Positions 1 through 5,210 of a stretch of DNA of 9,916 nucleotides are shown here, in pieces. This DNA comes from DATKDF01 sp035512795. GTDB taxonomy: Bacteria; Acidobacteriota; Vicinamibacteria; Vicinamibacterales; SCN-69-37. The stretch's first letter is position 1; every line of letters starts with the position of its first letter. The position numbers were made by a program, and so were the translations under genes. The stretch spans positions 1 to 9,916 of the forward strand of contig DATKDF010000178.1 in assembly GCA_035512795.1 (NCBI GenBank), in the 5' to 3' direction. The notes beneath the pieces are model-generated. The model was not told the DNA's origin. It made no database searches and saw only the letters and a program-made list of their open reading frames with translations.

Positions 1-3
1 GCG

Positions 4-1458
4 TCATCGGCGTGATGACAGAAGTGAACGCGAGACGTTCAGTTGCCGGACTTTCCGATACAGATTCGTCCGCTGGATGCCCAGCGCCCTGGCGGCGTCG
101 CCCACCCGCCCGTGATGGCGGCGCAGGACGGCGGCAATGCACTCGCGTTCGAATCGGGCTTTGGCATCACGCAGGGTCATGCCCGTGTCAATCCGTGCGG
201 CGATCCCGTCCAGGCTTGCGTACTCCAGGACGTCGTCAATCTGGAGGACCGGGCGCGACACCTGGCGCACGAGCGACTCGACCAGTCCGGCCAGTTCGGG
301 CACATTCCCATGCCATGGCAACGCGGCAATCAACGCGAGGGCCGAGCGGCTGAACGCCTTCGGGGCCACTCCCAGCGTCCGGCACGTGCGGCTGACCAGC
401 CAGGCCGCCAGCGCCGGGACGTCCTCGCGTCGCTGGCGCAACGCGGGCGCGTCGATCCGGCCTGCTGCCACGCGGTCGTGGAGTTCCGGCTGCAGCCGGC
501 CGTCGGAGACGGCCTGATCGACGTCGTCGTCAAGGACGAGGATGAGCCGCACGTCGATCTCGATCACGTCACGGCGACCCTGGCCGACCGCCTCGCGATC
601 GCGAATCAGCCGCGCCAACGCCGACTGGACTCGCGCCGGCAGTTCCGGCACGTTGGTCACGTAGAGCGATCCCCCGCCCGCCCGCACCAGGGCCGCATCG
701 GCACCAACCAGGATCGGCGCGTGCTTGTCGGCTCGCCGATCGAGCGGGGCGCCGAACAACGTGCGTTCGATGTCCTGCGGGTGCGCCGCCACGCCGTCGA
801 CGTGGATCAACGGCCGGTCGGTACCGCCGGGCGCCAGCCGGTGCAGGGTCCGGGCAATCAAACCACGACCCGTGCCGGCCTGACCGACGATCAGAACGCC
901 CGCTCGTCCCTCGGCCAGTAGGGCGGCTCGATCGAGCACATCCTGCATGGCCGCCGATTGCGCAAACAGCGGCTCACCGGACGAGCCCTCACGGCCGGCC
1001 GGGTCGCCAGGCCACGCCACGCGGTCCGCCGTGTTGGCGAGAACGAGCAGCAGATCGCGGTCGGCGACCGGCCAGGGCAGCACGTCGGTCAGACCGTGCT
1101 GCACCGCCTCGCCCGCGGCGAGCGGTTCGTGCGGATCGATGATGCCAACGAGACGCAGCCGGGCCTGCCGGGCGCGCAGCATGCGGACGGACATGCCGGG
1201 CGACCGCTCGCCGGTCAGATCCAGCACGCACAGATCGACGGGCCGACTGTCGAGATGCGACAGCGCCGCTTGAATCGACGACACGTCTACCACGAGGCCA
1301 CCCAGCGCCACCAGCCGATCGGCCAGATCGGGACGCGGTCGTCCGGTCGCCGAGACCAGCAGGACGCGCGGCCCGTCGGCTGCCGAAAGCGACGGCGCCG
1401 TCACGGGGCGCCCGCTCGTCTCCGACGGAGAGTCGATCGTTCCGTTTGATGAGATCAC
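4..1458 (-). CDS. Degenerate sigma-54 activator-like (NtrC-type) regulator with Fis-type HTH
   Basis: A protein of 484 residues if it starts at the GTG at 1458, which overlaps the stop of the upstream lipoprotein gene as GTGA. The layout is that of an NtrC-family enhancer-binding protein. A receiver-like domain spans about 31-145, with Asp80 at the phosphoacceptor position. An AAA+ domain spans about 163-400 and keeps family landmarks such as LFG (234-236), LHDRV (326-330) and LRQRREDVPAL (340-350). A Fis-type helix-turn-helix spans about 430-475 (ARALGIQRTNLYRK). The working parts are altered. Walker A reads GQAGTGRG, with Arg for the catalytic Lys. The Walker B region reads GGGSLYVTN, without the Asp-Glu pair. 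No GAFTGA loop follows LFG. The receiver lacks the acidic pair and the conserved Lys. Family knowledge says such a protein should neither hydrolyse ATP nor remodel sigma-54. I infer a DNA-binding regulator of another kind, perhaps a repressor or scaffold. The architecture is clear but the function is not. Confidence 0.85.
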   Translation of the reverse strand: MISSNGTIDSPSETSGRPVTAPSLSAADGPRVLLVSATGRPRPDLADRLVALGGLVVDVSSIQAALSHLDSRPVDLCVLDLTGERSPGMSVRMLRARQARLRLVGIIDPHEPLAAGEAVQHGLTDVLPWPVADRDLLLVLANTADRVAWPGDPAGREGSSGEPLFAQSAAMQDVLDRAALLAEGRAGVLIVGQAGTGRGLIARTLHRLAPGGTDRPLIHVDGVAAHPQDIERTLFGAPLDRRADKHAPILVGADAALVRAGGGSLYVTNVPELPARVQSALARLIRDREAVGQGRRDVIEIDVRLILVLDDDVDQAVSDGRLQPELHDRVAAGRIDAPALRQRREDVPALAAWLVSRTCRTLGVAPKAFSRSALALIAALPWHGNVPELAGLVESLVRQVSRPVLQIDDVLEYASLDGIAARIDTGMTLRDAKARFERECIAAVLRRHHGRVGDAARALGIQRTNLYRKVRQLNVSRSLLSSRR

Positions 1459-2072
1459 GATCTCCCGCCACCCTTTCCAGCCGGGGAGACTGGCGTGAAC
1501 TGCTGGTCGCCGTCGGGATCCTCTTCGACCCGGATGACCTGCCCTGAGGCGTCGTACACGAGCCGTCTCGTGGCGCGCCCGACCCCGTCGGTGTCGAGAT
1601 CCATCTGTCTCAGGATGCCGGCCTCGTACACTTCCCACTTGTCGACGCGCCCGTCCAGATCGACATCGTCTTCGACGCGCGCAATGACGCCGTCGACGTA
1701 GAACACGCGCCGTGTCACGCGGTCGTCATGCCCGTTGGCTTCCTCGGCACGTTCGAGCACGGAGCGGCCGTCGGGCGCCCGGGCCGCAGCCGCCGTGCCG
1801 GGGGCGTCGCGGTAGTACTCCCAGCGGTCCGAGCGGCCATCGAAGTCGCGATCGATCTCAATGAAAGTGAGGCGGACACCGTCCATATGAGCGATCGTGT
1901 CGACTCGTCCGTCGTGGTTCGTATCCGACTCGAGCCGCTCGAGCCGACCCGTTTCCTTGTTGTAGACGGGCGTCGCGGTCCCGGCCAGGGCCGGCGGCGC
2001 GCCGCCAGCTCCGCACGCCGTCAGCGTGAGGCTGGCCGCCAGGGCAGACAGGGCAGTCAAGCGGGTCGTCAT
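1455..2072 (-). CDS. Secreted lipoprotein with EF-hand-like acidic repeats
   Basis: A protein of 205 residues. The N-terminus is a lipoprotein signal: a basic start, a hydrophobic Leu/Ala stretch and the lipobox LTAC with Cys20 as the lipidated residue, so the mature protein should be membrane-anchored outside the cytoplasm. The rest is built from acidic DxDxDGxxD-type loops at about residues 50-58, 74-82 and 136-144, with weaker ones at 158-163 and 185-189. They resemble the calcium loops of dockerins and thrombospondin type 3 repeats. Two loops run into a D-[RK]-W-E-x-Y motif (DRWEYY at 82-87, DKWEVY at 144-149), and a Y-x-x-G-like turn recurs between loops. Calcium binding is inferred from the pattern. 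The gene follows the NusG paralogue by 126 bp and overlaps the regulator gene by 4 bp, which suggests translational coupling. I do not recognise a named family. The ATG at 2072 has no clear Shine-Dalgarno sequence, but the signal peptide begins there. Confidence 0.85.
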   Translation of the reverse strand: MTTRLTALSALAASLTLTACGAGGAPPALAGTATPVYNKETGRLERLESDTNHDGRVDTIAHMDGVRLTFIEIDRDFDGRSDRWEYYRDAPGTAAAARAPDGRSVLERAEEANGHDDRVTRRVFYVDGVIARVEDDVDLDGRVDKWEVYEAGILRQMDLDTDGVGRATRRLVYDASGQVIRVEEDPDGDQQFTPVSPAGKGGGRS

Positions 2073-2110
2073 GATGATGGCGATCAGAGTTGGTGGGACA
2101 GCTTCGCCCC

Positions 2111-2149
2111 GTCACTTACAGGTCACGTCACGGCCAGACGGCCGTTGAC
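2111..2149 (-). promoter_or_regulatory. GTGAC direct repeats and hairpin between the NusG paralogue and lipoprotein genes
   Basis: Read on the minus strand, GTGAC occurs three times, at 2131-2127, 2126-2122 and 2115-2111. Next to them is an inverted repeat: CGGCC (2131-2135), loop AGAC, GGCCG (2140-2144). It is extended by GTCA (2127-2130) pairing with TGAC (2146-2149) past a one-base bulge. No T-run follows on the minus strand, so it does not look like an intrinsic terminator. It may be an operator or an RNA structure in the mRNA leader of the lipoprotein gene. The function is inferred only from position. Confidence 0.3.
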
Positions 2150-2198
2150 CGCAACCCGAAGTCCCCGAGGCTGACAGACGTGACCCGGACGGCCGGAT

Positions 2199-2765
2199 CT
2201 AGTACGGGCGCACGTCAGCCGCGTCAATCTCGACGCTGACGCCCTGTCCGATCAAGTCGACCGACAGGACGAGCCGGGCGTGCGCCCCCTTCCGTTCGAG
2301 CCGCCCGACGACGCCGCGGAGCGGACCCGAGACCACTTCAACCCGGTCGCCGACGTGAATCAACGGACACGGGTCGTACCGCAGGTCGCTCGTCACGAGC
2401 GTCCGGATGCTCTCGATCTCCTCGTCGCCGATCGCGACGGGCCGCCCCGCCGTACTCACGAGCGACACCACGCCGGCACAGCTCCGGACCGCGAGCGACT
2501 GCGAGAGGTCGAACCGCGCAAAACAGTAGCCGGGGAACAGCGGCCAGTCGATCCGCTTGCGCCGGTCCTTCCAGCGGCTCCACCGGGGCAGCGTTGGCAG
2601 AAACGACTCGATGCTCTTCCCCGCCAACTGGCCGGCGACAGACGCCTCGTGGCGCGAGCGGGTCCAGACGGCGAACCAGGTCGGCTCGGCCAGGGCCGGC
2701 GCCGGCGTGGACCACGGCCCCGACAGACCCTGGGCCGATTCCTCGACGCGTTCCGCTCTCGTCAT
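2199..2765 (-). CDS. NusG-like transcription antitermination protein (UpxY/RfaH type)
   Basis: A protein of 188 residues with the NusG fold. The NGN domain spans about 28-125, begins PTWFAVWTRSRHE and contains the diagnostic WPLFPGYCFARF (74-85). A KOW domain follows at about 137-165 (VGDRVEVVSGPLRGVVGRLE). NusG binds RNA polymerase through the NGN domain. Specialised paralogues such as RfaH and UpxY act on particular long operons, usually for surface polysaccharides. This copy is probably a specialised paralogue rather than housekeeping NusG, because it has none of the usual neighbours (secE, rplK) and sits with a lipoprotein and a regulator gene. I chose the ATG at 2765. An in-frame start further upstream would add 28 residues of Arg/Cys-rich sequence lying across the likely promoter. 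The gene is the first of three on the minus strand. Any target polysaccharide operon would lie outside the window. Confidence 0.88.
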   Translation of the reverse strand: MTRAERVEESAQGLSGPWSTPAPALAEPTWFAVWTRSRHEASVAGQLAGKSIESFLPTLPRWSRWKDRRKRIDWPLFPGYCFARFDLSQSLAVRSCAGVVSLVSTAGRPVAIGDEEIESIRTLVTSDLRYDPCPLIHVGDRVEVVSGPLRGVVGRLERKGAHARLVLSVDLIGQGVSVEIDAADVRPY

Positions 2766-2809
2766 CAAAGAGATCACTCTTTGTATCAGTTCGGATACGC
2801 AGCGGGCAA
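2766..2809 (-). promoter_or_regulatory. Candidate promoter and palindromic operator of the NusG paralogue
   Basis: Immediately upstream of the ATG lies a perfect inverted repeat: CAAAGAG (2766-2772), ATCA, CTCTTTG (2777-2783). On the minus strand a possible -35 TTGCCC (2809-2804) and a possible -10 TACAAA (2785-2780) are 18 bp apart. Each matches four of six consensus positions. The implied transcription start is near 2773, about 8 nt before the ATG, so the palindrome would overlap the -10 and start site as an operator would. No Shine-Dalgarno sequence is visible. The palindrome is seen directly; the promoter is an inference. Confidence 0.4.
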
Positions 2810-2981
2810 TTCCCCGCCGTTTCCTGGCGTAACCGCACGGGTCGGCCAATCCGGCCCTGGCCGCTCAATGGAGCAACGCCGGTGCCAGCCGGTCGAGGAG
2901 CTGCCGAAGTCGCGTAAGTGATTCCCCTGTCGTCAGTTCGATACGAACGACCCGGCATGGGGGACCGCCGACGTGTCCGGA

Positions 2982-3004
2982 TTCCGACCGGTCGTCTGTC
3001 GGAA
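2982..3004 (-). terminator. Hairpin downstream of terC, possible terminator without a U-tract
   Basis: TTCCGAC (2982-2988) and GTCGGAA (2998-3004) form a perfect 7-bp stem with a 9-nt loop, 11 bp past the terC stop codon. No T-run follows on the minus strand, so it is weak as an intrinsic terminator. It could serve as a 3'-end stabiliser or a Rho-assisted end. Confidence 0.3.
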
Positions 3005-3015
3005 CCGTCGATGGG

Positions 3016-3864
3016 TTACGAATCTGTCGCCGGGGGTGGCGTAGGCGGACCGGACTCGCCCGCCGGGCCGGGCTGCGCCCCTTGTCGTCGGGCATAGAGA
3101 AAGGCGATCGCGAAAATCACGATGACCATTCCGAGCGAGATGGTCTTCGGAATCTCCCAGCTCACCCACGCCATCCGATGGGCGAAGTCGAACAGGAGCT
3201 TGAGGCCGATCCACCCAATGATGATGAATGCGCCGTCGACGATGGCCGGATACCGCCGGATGAGGGCGATGAACCGGCCGGCCACGAAGCGCATGGCCAC
3301 GATGCCGAGCAAGCCACCGGTGATGATGACCCAGAGTTTCGGCGACAGCGCCACCGCGACGAGGATCGAGTCGACGGAGAACACCACGTCAACGGCCTCG
3401 ACCCGGACGACCGTCGCCCAGAACGCCGACAGGCCAAAGGCGGGCTTCGCCGAAGGCGCCTCGCGGCGCGAGCCGTCGTGGGACCGCTGCGCGAAGTGCG
3501 CATAGGCCAGGTACAGCAGGTACAGGCCGCCCGCGAGTGCGACCCAGGGAATGTTGATCAGGTAGGCGGCCAGCAGAACCGCAATCGACCGGAAGACAAA
3601 CGCGCCGACGATGCCGTAGCGCAGGGCCCGGGTCTGCTGTTCGCGCGGCAGCCCCATGACGAGGATCGCCAGCACAAGCGCGTTGTCCGCGCTGAGCAGT
3701 CCTTCGAGGACCACGAGAATACCGATGGTGAGGAGGTCGGCAGCCTGAAAGTCGAGCGGCACGAGCGGTTGACCCGCAAGTATATGCGGTTCTCGCGTCC
3801 CGGCTCCCGCGGCCGCTTCGCGCGGCGCGCCGGGCACCGCGGCAGCGCCGGCGTTAGTTGACAC
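3016..3864 (-). CDS. TerC family integral membrane protein (probable metal-ion transporter)
   Basis: A polytopic membrane protein of 282 residues if it starts at the GTG at 3864. A TTG at 3876 would add four residues. The first 36 or so residues are Ala/Gly-rich and resemble nothing conserved, so the true start may lie further in. About seven hydrophobic segments follow. The TerC signatures are clear: EGLLSADNALVLA near the first membrane segment (residues 54-66) and VEAVDVVFSVDSILVA (155-170), whose acidic residues lie in the membrane and are thought to bind metal. The first motif most resembles the YkoY/MeeY branch, linked in Bacillus to manganese export and metalation of secreted enzymes. 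The tellurite-resistance name is historical. The C-terminus is a Pro/Gly-rich cytoplasmic tail. The gene diverges from the hspR-like operon and shares its control region, so stress co-regulation is possible but not shown. Confidence 0.9.
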   Translation of the reverse strand: MSTNAGAAAVPGAPREAAAGAGTREPHILAGQPLVPLDFQAADLLTIGILVVLEGLLSADNALVLAILVMGLPREQQTRALRYGIVGAFVFRSIAVLLAAYLINIPWVALAGGLYLLYLAYAHFAQRSHDGSRREAPSAKPAFGLSAFWATVVRVEAVDVVFSVDSILVAVALSPKLWVIITGGLLGIVAMRFVAGRFIALIRRYPAIVDGAFIIIGWIGLKLLFDFAHRMAWVSWEIPKTISLGMVIVIFAIAFLYARRQGAQPGPAGESGPPTPPPATDS

Positions 3865-3886
3865 GCATCGTATCAAGACCTACACT
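3858..3886 (+). promoter_or_regulatory. Strong sigma-70-type promoter of the hspR-dnaJ-clpB-ftsH operon
   Basis: TTGACA (3858-3863) matches the -35 consensus perfectly. After exactly 17 bp comes TACACT (3881-3886), which matches four of six -10 positions. The predicted transcription start is about 3893, only 5 nt before the ATG at 3898, so the mRNA would be leaderless or nearly so. This is consistent with the absence of a Shine-Dalgarno sequence. It also rules out the ATG at 3889 as the start. Confidence 0.65.
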
Positions 3887-3895
3887 TGATGCGTG
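3862..3895. promoter_or_regulatory. Candidate HspR-type operator: overlapping inverted repeats in the divergent promoter
   Basis: Two perfect inverted repeats overlap here. The inner one is ATCAAG (3872-3877), 7 bp, CTTGAT (3885-3890). The outer one is CACGCATC (3862-3869), 18 bp, GATGCGTG (3888-3895). They cover the spacer and -10 element of the plus-strand promoter. The known HspR site (HAIR) is CTTGAGT-N7-ACTCAAG. The CTTGA core and 7-bp gap recur here, but with the half-sites in the opposite orientation. Binding by the adjacent MerR/HspR-like protein is inferred, as autoregulation is usual in the family. Confidence 0.5.
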
Positions 3896-3897
3896 CT

Positions 3898-4257
3898 ATG
3901 GTGGTGAAGCCGGACTTCTTCCTGATCAGCACGGCAGCCGAGCTGTCGAACATGCACCCCCAGACGCTCCGCAAGTACGAGCGGCTCGGGCTGGTCCGGC
4001 CGCTGCGCACGCTCGGCAGCATGCGCGTCTACACGCGGGACGAGCTGGCACGGCTCCGCCTCATCAAGTCCCTCGTCGACGACGCGGGAATCAACCTGGC
4101 CGGCGTGCAGCGGCTGCTGTCGATCGCCGAGGTCGTCGAGCGCCTCCGCCCGCTCGCCGAGCCGGCCCCCCGGTCACCGGCCCGGGATCTGCACCGCCGG
4201 CTCGCCGCCGAGGTGAACGAGTTGCTCCGCCTGGTCGGGCTCGACGAGGACGCCTGA
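3898..4257 (+). CDS. hspR: HspR-like MerR-family heat-shock repressor
   Basis: A protein of 119 residues. The N-terminal winged helix-turn-helix (about 8-75) has HspR hallmarks: FLISTAAELSNMHPQTLRKYERLGLVRP followed by the wing (RTLGSMRVYTRDELARLRLIK). A Leu-rich helix (about 68-88) and a charged C-terminal tail follow. HspR proteins repress chaperone operons and are often released when DnaK is occupied by unfolded protein. The gene leads an operon with dnaJ, clpB and ftsH and stops 14 bp before dnaJ. The start is taken as the ATG at 3898 because the predicted transcript begins at about 3893; GTG codons at 3901 and 3904 are alternatives. The related CbpM-type modulators of CbpA share this fold, so a modulator role cannot be excluded. 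The strong HPQTLRKYERLGLV match and the operator-like repeats favour HspR. Confidence 0.87.
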   Translation: MVVKPDFFLISTAAELSNMHPQTLRKYERLGLVRPLRTLGSMRVYTRDELARLRLIKSLVDDAGINLAGVQRLLSIAEVVERLRPLAEPAPRSPARDLHRRLAAEVNELLRLVGLDEDA

Positions 4258-4271
4258 GGCGCGGTGTCGTG

Positions 4272-5210
4272 ATGGAGTTCAAGGACTACTACGGAACCCT
4301 CGGCGTGCCCAAAATGGCGTCGGCCGTCGAACTGAAGCGCGCCTACCGGAAGCTCGCGCGTGAGTCGCATCCGGACATGCACCCCGGTGACGTCCAGGCC
4401 GAGGCCCGCTTCAAGGACATCAACGAGGCCTACGAAGTGCTGGGCGATCCGGCGAAGCGGAAGAAGTACGACCAGCTCGGGGCCAACTGGCGCGACTACG
4501 AGCAGGCCGGCCGCAACGGCGGTCCGGTGCCGGGAACCGGCACCCACCGCACGGTCACGGCCGACGAACTGCGCGACTTGTTCGGCGCCGAGGATCCGTT
4601 CTCGGACTTCTTCCACGCCTTTTTCGGCGGCGGGGGCGGCGCGCGCACGGGTGGACGACGCGCGCGGCGTGCCGAACGCGGGACCGACGTCGAACACCCG
4701 CTGGAGCTGACGCTCGAGGAGGCGTTTCAGGGCACGACGCGGCACCTGAGGCTGTCTGATCATGGTGCCGACCGCACCGTCCAGGTCCGCATTCCGGCGG
4801 GCGTCCGCGACGGCAGCCGGGTCCGCGTGGCGGGTGAAGGCGGCAGAGGACGCGCCGGCGGTTCGGCGGGCGACCTGTTTCTCGTCGTGCGTCTGCTTCC
4901 CCATCCGACGATGGAGCGCCGCGGCCAGGATCTCTACACGAAGGTGTCGGTCCCGGTGACGACGGCGGTGCTCGGGGGCGACGTGGATGTCGCCACGCTC
5001 TCGGGCGGCTCACTGCGTCTCAAGGTGCCGCCGATGAGCCAGGCGGGCCAGGTGTTCCGGCTGCGGACCCACGGGATGCCGACTCCCGGGAAACCCACGG
5101 AGCGAGGCGACCTGTACGCCACGCTCGAACTGAGAATTCCGGCGGCGCTGTCCGATGAGGCGCGCGCCCACTACGAAGCGCTGCGAGCGCTGGAAGGACG
5201 TCCGTCATGA
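4272..5210 (+). CDS. DnaJ-like co-chaperone, class B (CbpA type)
   Basis: A J-domain protein of 312 residues. The J domain (about 4-70) begins DYYGTLGV and carries the HPD motif (33-35), which stimulates Hsp70 ATPase activity. A Gly/Phe-rich linker follows at about 104-128 (DPFSDFFHAFFGGGGG). Two C-terminal beta-barrel substrate domains then cover about 137-290 (GTDVEHPLELTLEEAFQGTT, VRIPAGVRDGSRVRVAGEGG). The cysteine-rich CxxCxGxG zinc finger of classical DnaJ is missing, so it is a class B J-protein like CbpA. It would pass misfolded substrates to DnaK, which is encoded elsewhere, for joint work with ClpB. The start is the ATG at 4272, directly before EFKDYYG; an adjacent in-frame GTG at 4269 is possible. 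Its stop overlaps the clpB start (ATGA), indicating translational coupling. Confidence 0.93.
   Translation: MEFKDYYGTLGVPKMASAVELKRAYRKLARESHPDMHPGDVQAEARFKDINEAYEVLGDPAKRKKYDQLGANWRDYEQAGRNGGPVPGTGTHRTVTADELRDLFGAEDPFSDFFHAFFGGGGGARTGGRRARRAERGTDVEHPLELTLEEAFQGTTRHLRLSDHGADRTVQVRIPAGVRDGSRVRVAGEGGRGRAGGSAGDLFLVVRLLPHPTMERRGQDLYTKVSVPVTTAVLGGDVDVATLSGGSLRLKVPPMSQAGQVFRLRTHGMPTPGKPTERGDLYATLELRIPAALSDEARAHYEALRALEGRPS

Noticed and set aside
43..921. Plus-strand frame of about 290 codons opposite the enhancer-binding-like gene.
   Set aside because: The minus-strand product has recognisable receiver, AAA+ and Fis-type domains in order. The plus-strand product has no domain and shows shadow-frame composition.
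2800..2830. Possible sigma-54 (-24/-12) promoter before the NusG paralogue, attractive because of the nearby NtrC-like gene.
   Set aside because: GG and GC doublets are present but separated by 9 bp rather than 10, and the flanking consensus is poor.
2936..2948. Short inverted repeat GTTCG-ATA-CGAAC between terC and the NusG paralogue gene.
   Set aside because: Only 5 bp per arm, at no clear promoter position; such repeats arise often by chance.
2865..3095. Small minus-strand frame that leaves the end of terC and runs into the promoter region of the NusG paralogue; its tail looks protein-like (RIELTTGESLTRLRQLLDRL).
   Set aside because: No start codon with a ribosome site after the terC stop is convincing, and no family is recognisable. 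Conservation in relatives would be needed to support it.
3082..3861. Plus-strand frame opposite terC.
   Set aside because: The minus strand encodes clear TerC motifs and membrane segments. The opposite frame is a charged, His/Asp/Arg-rich shadow.
3889..3891. ATG as an alternative start of the hspR-like gene.
   Set aside because: It lies between the -10 element and the predicted transcription start, so it would not be in the mRNA from that promoter.
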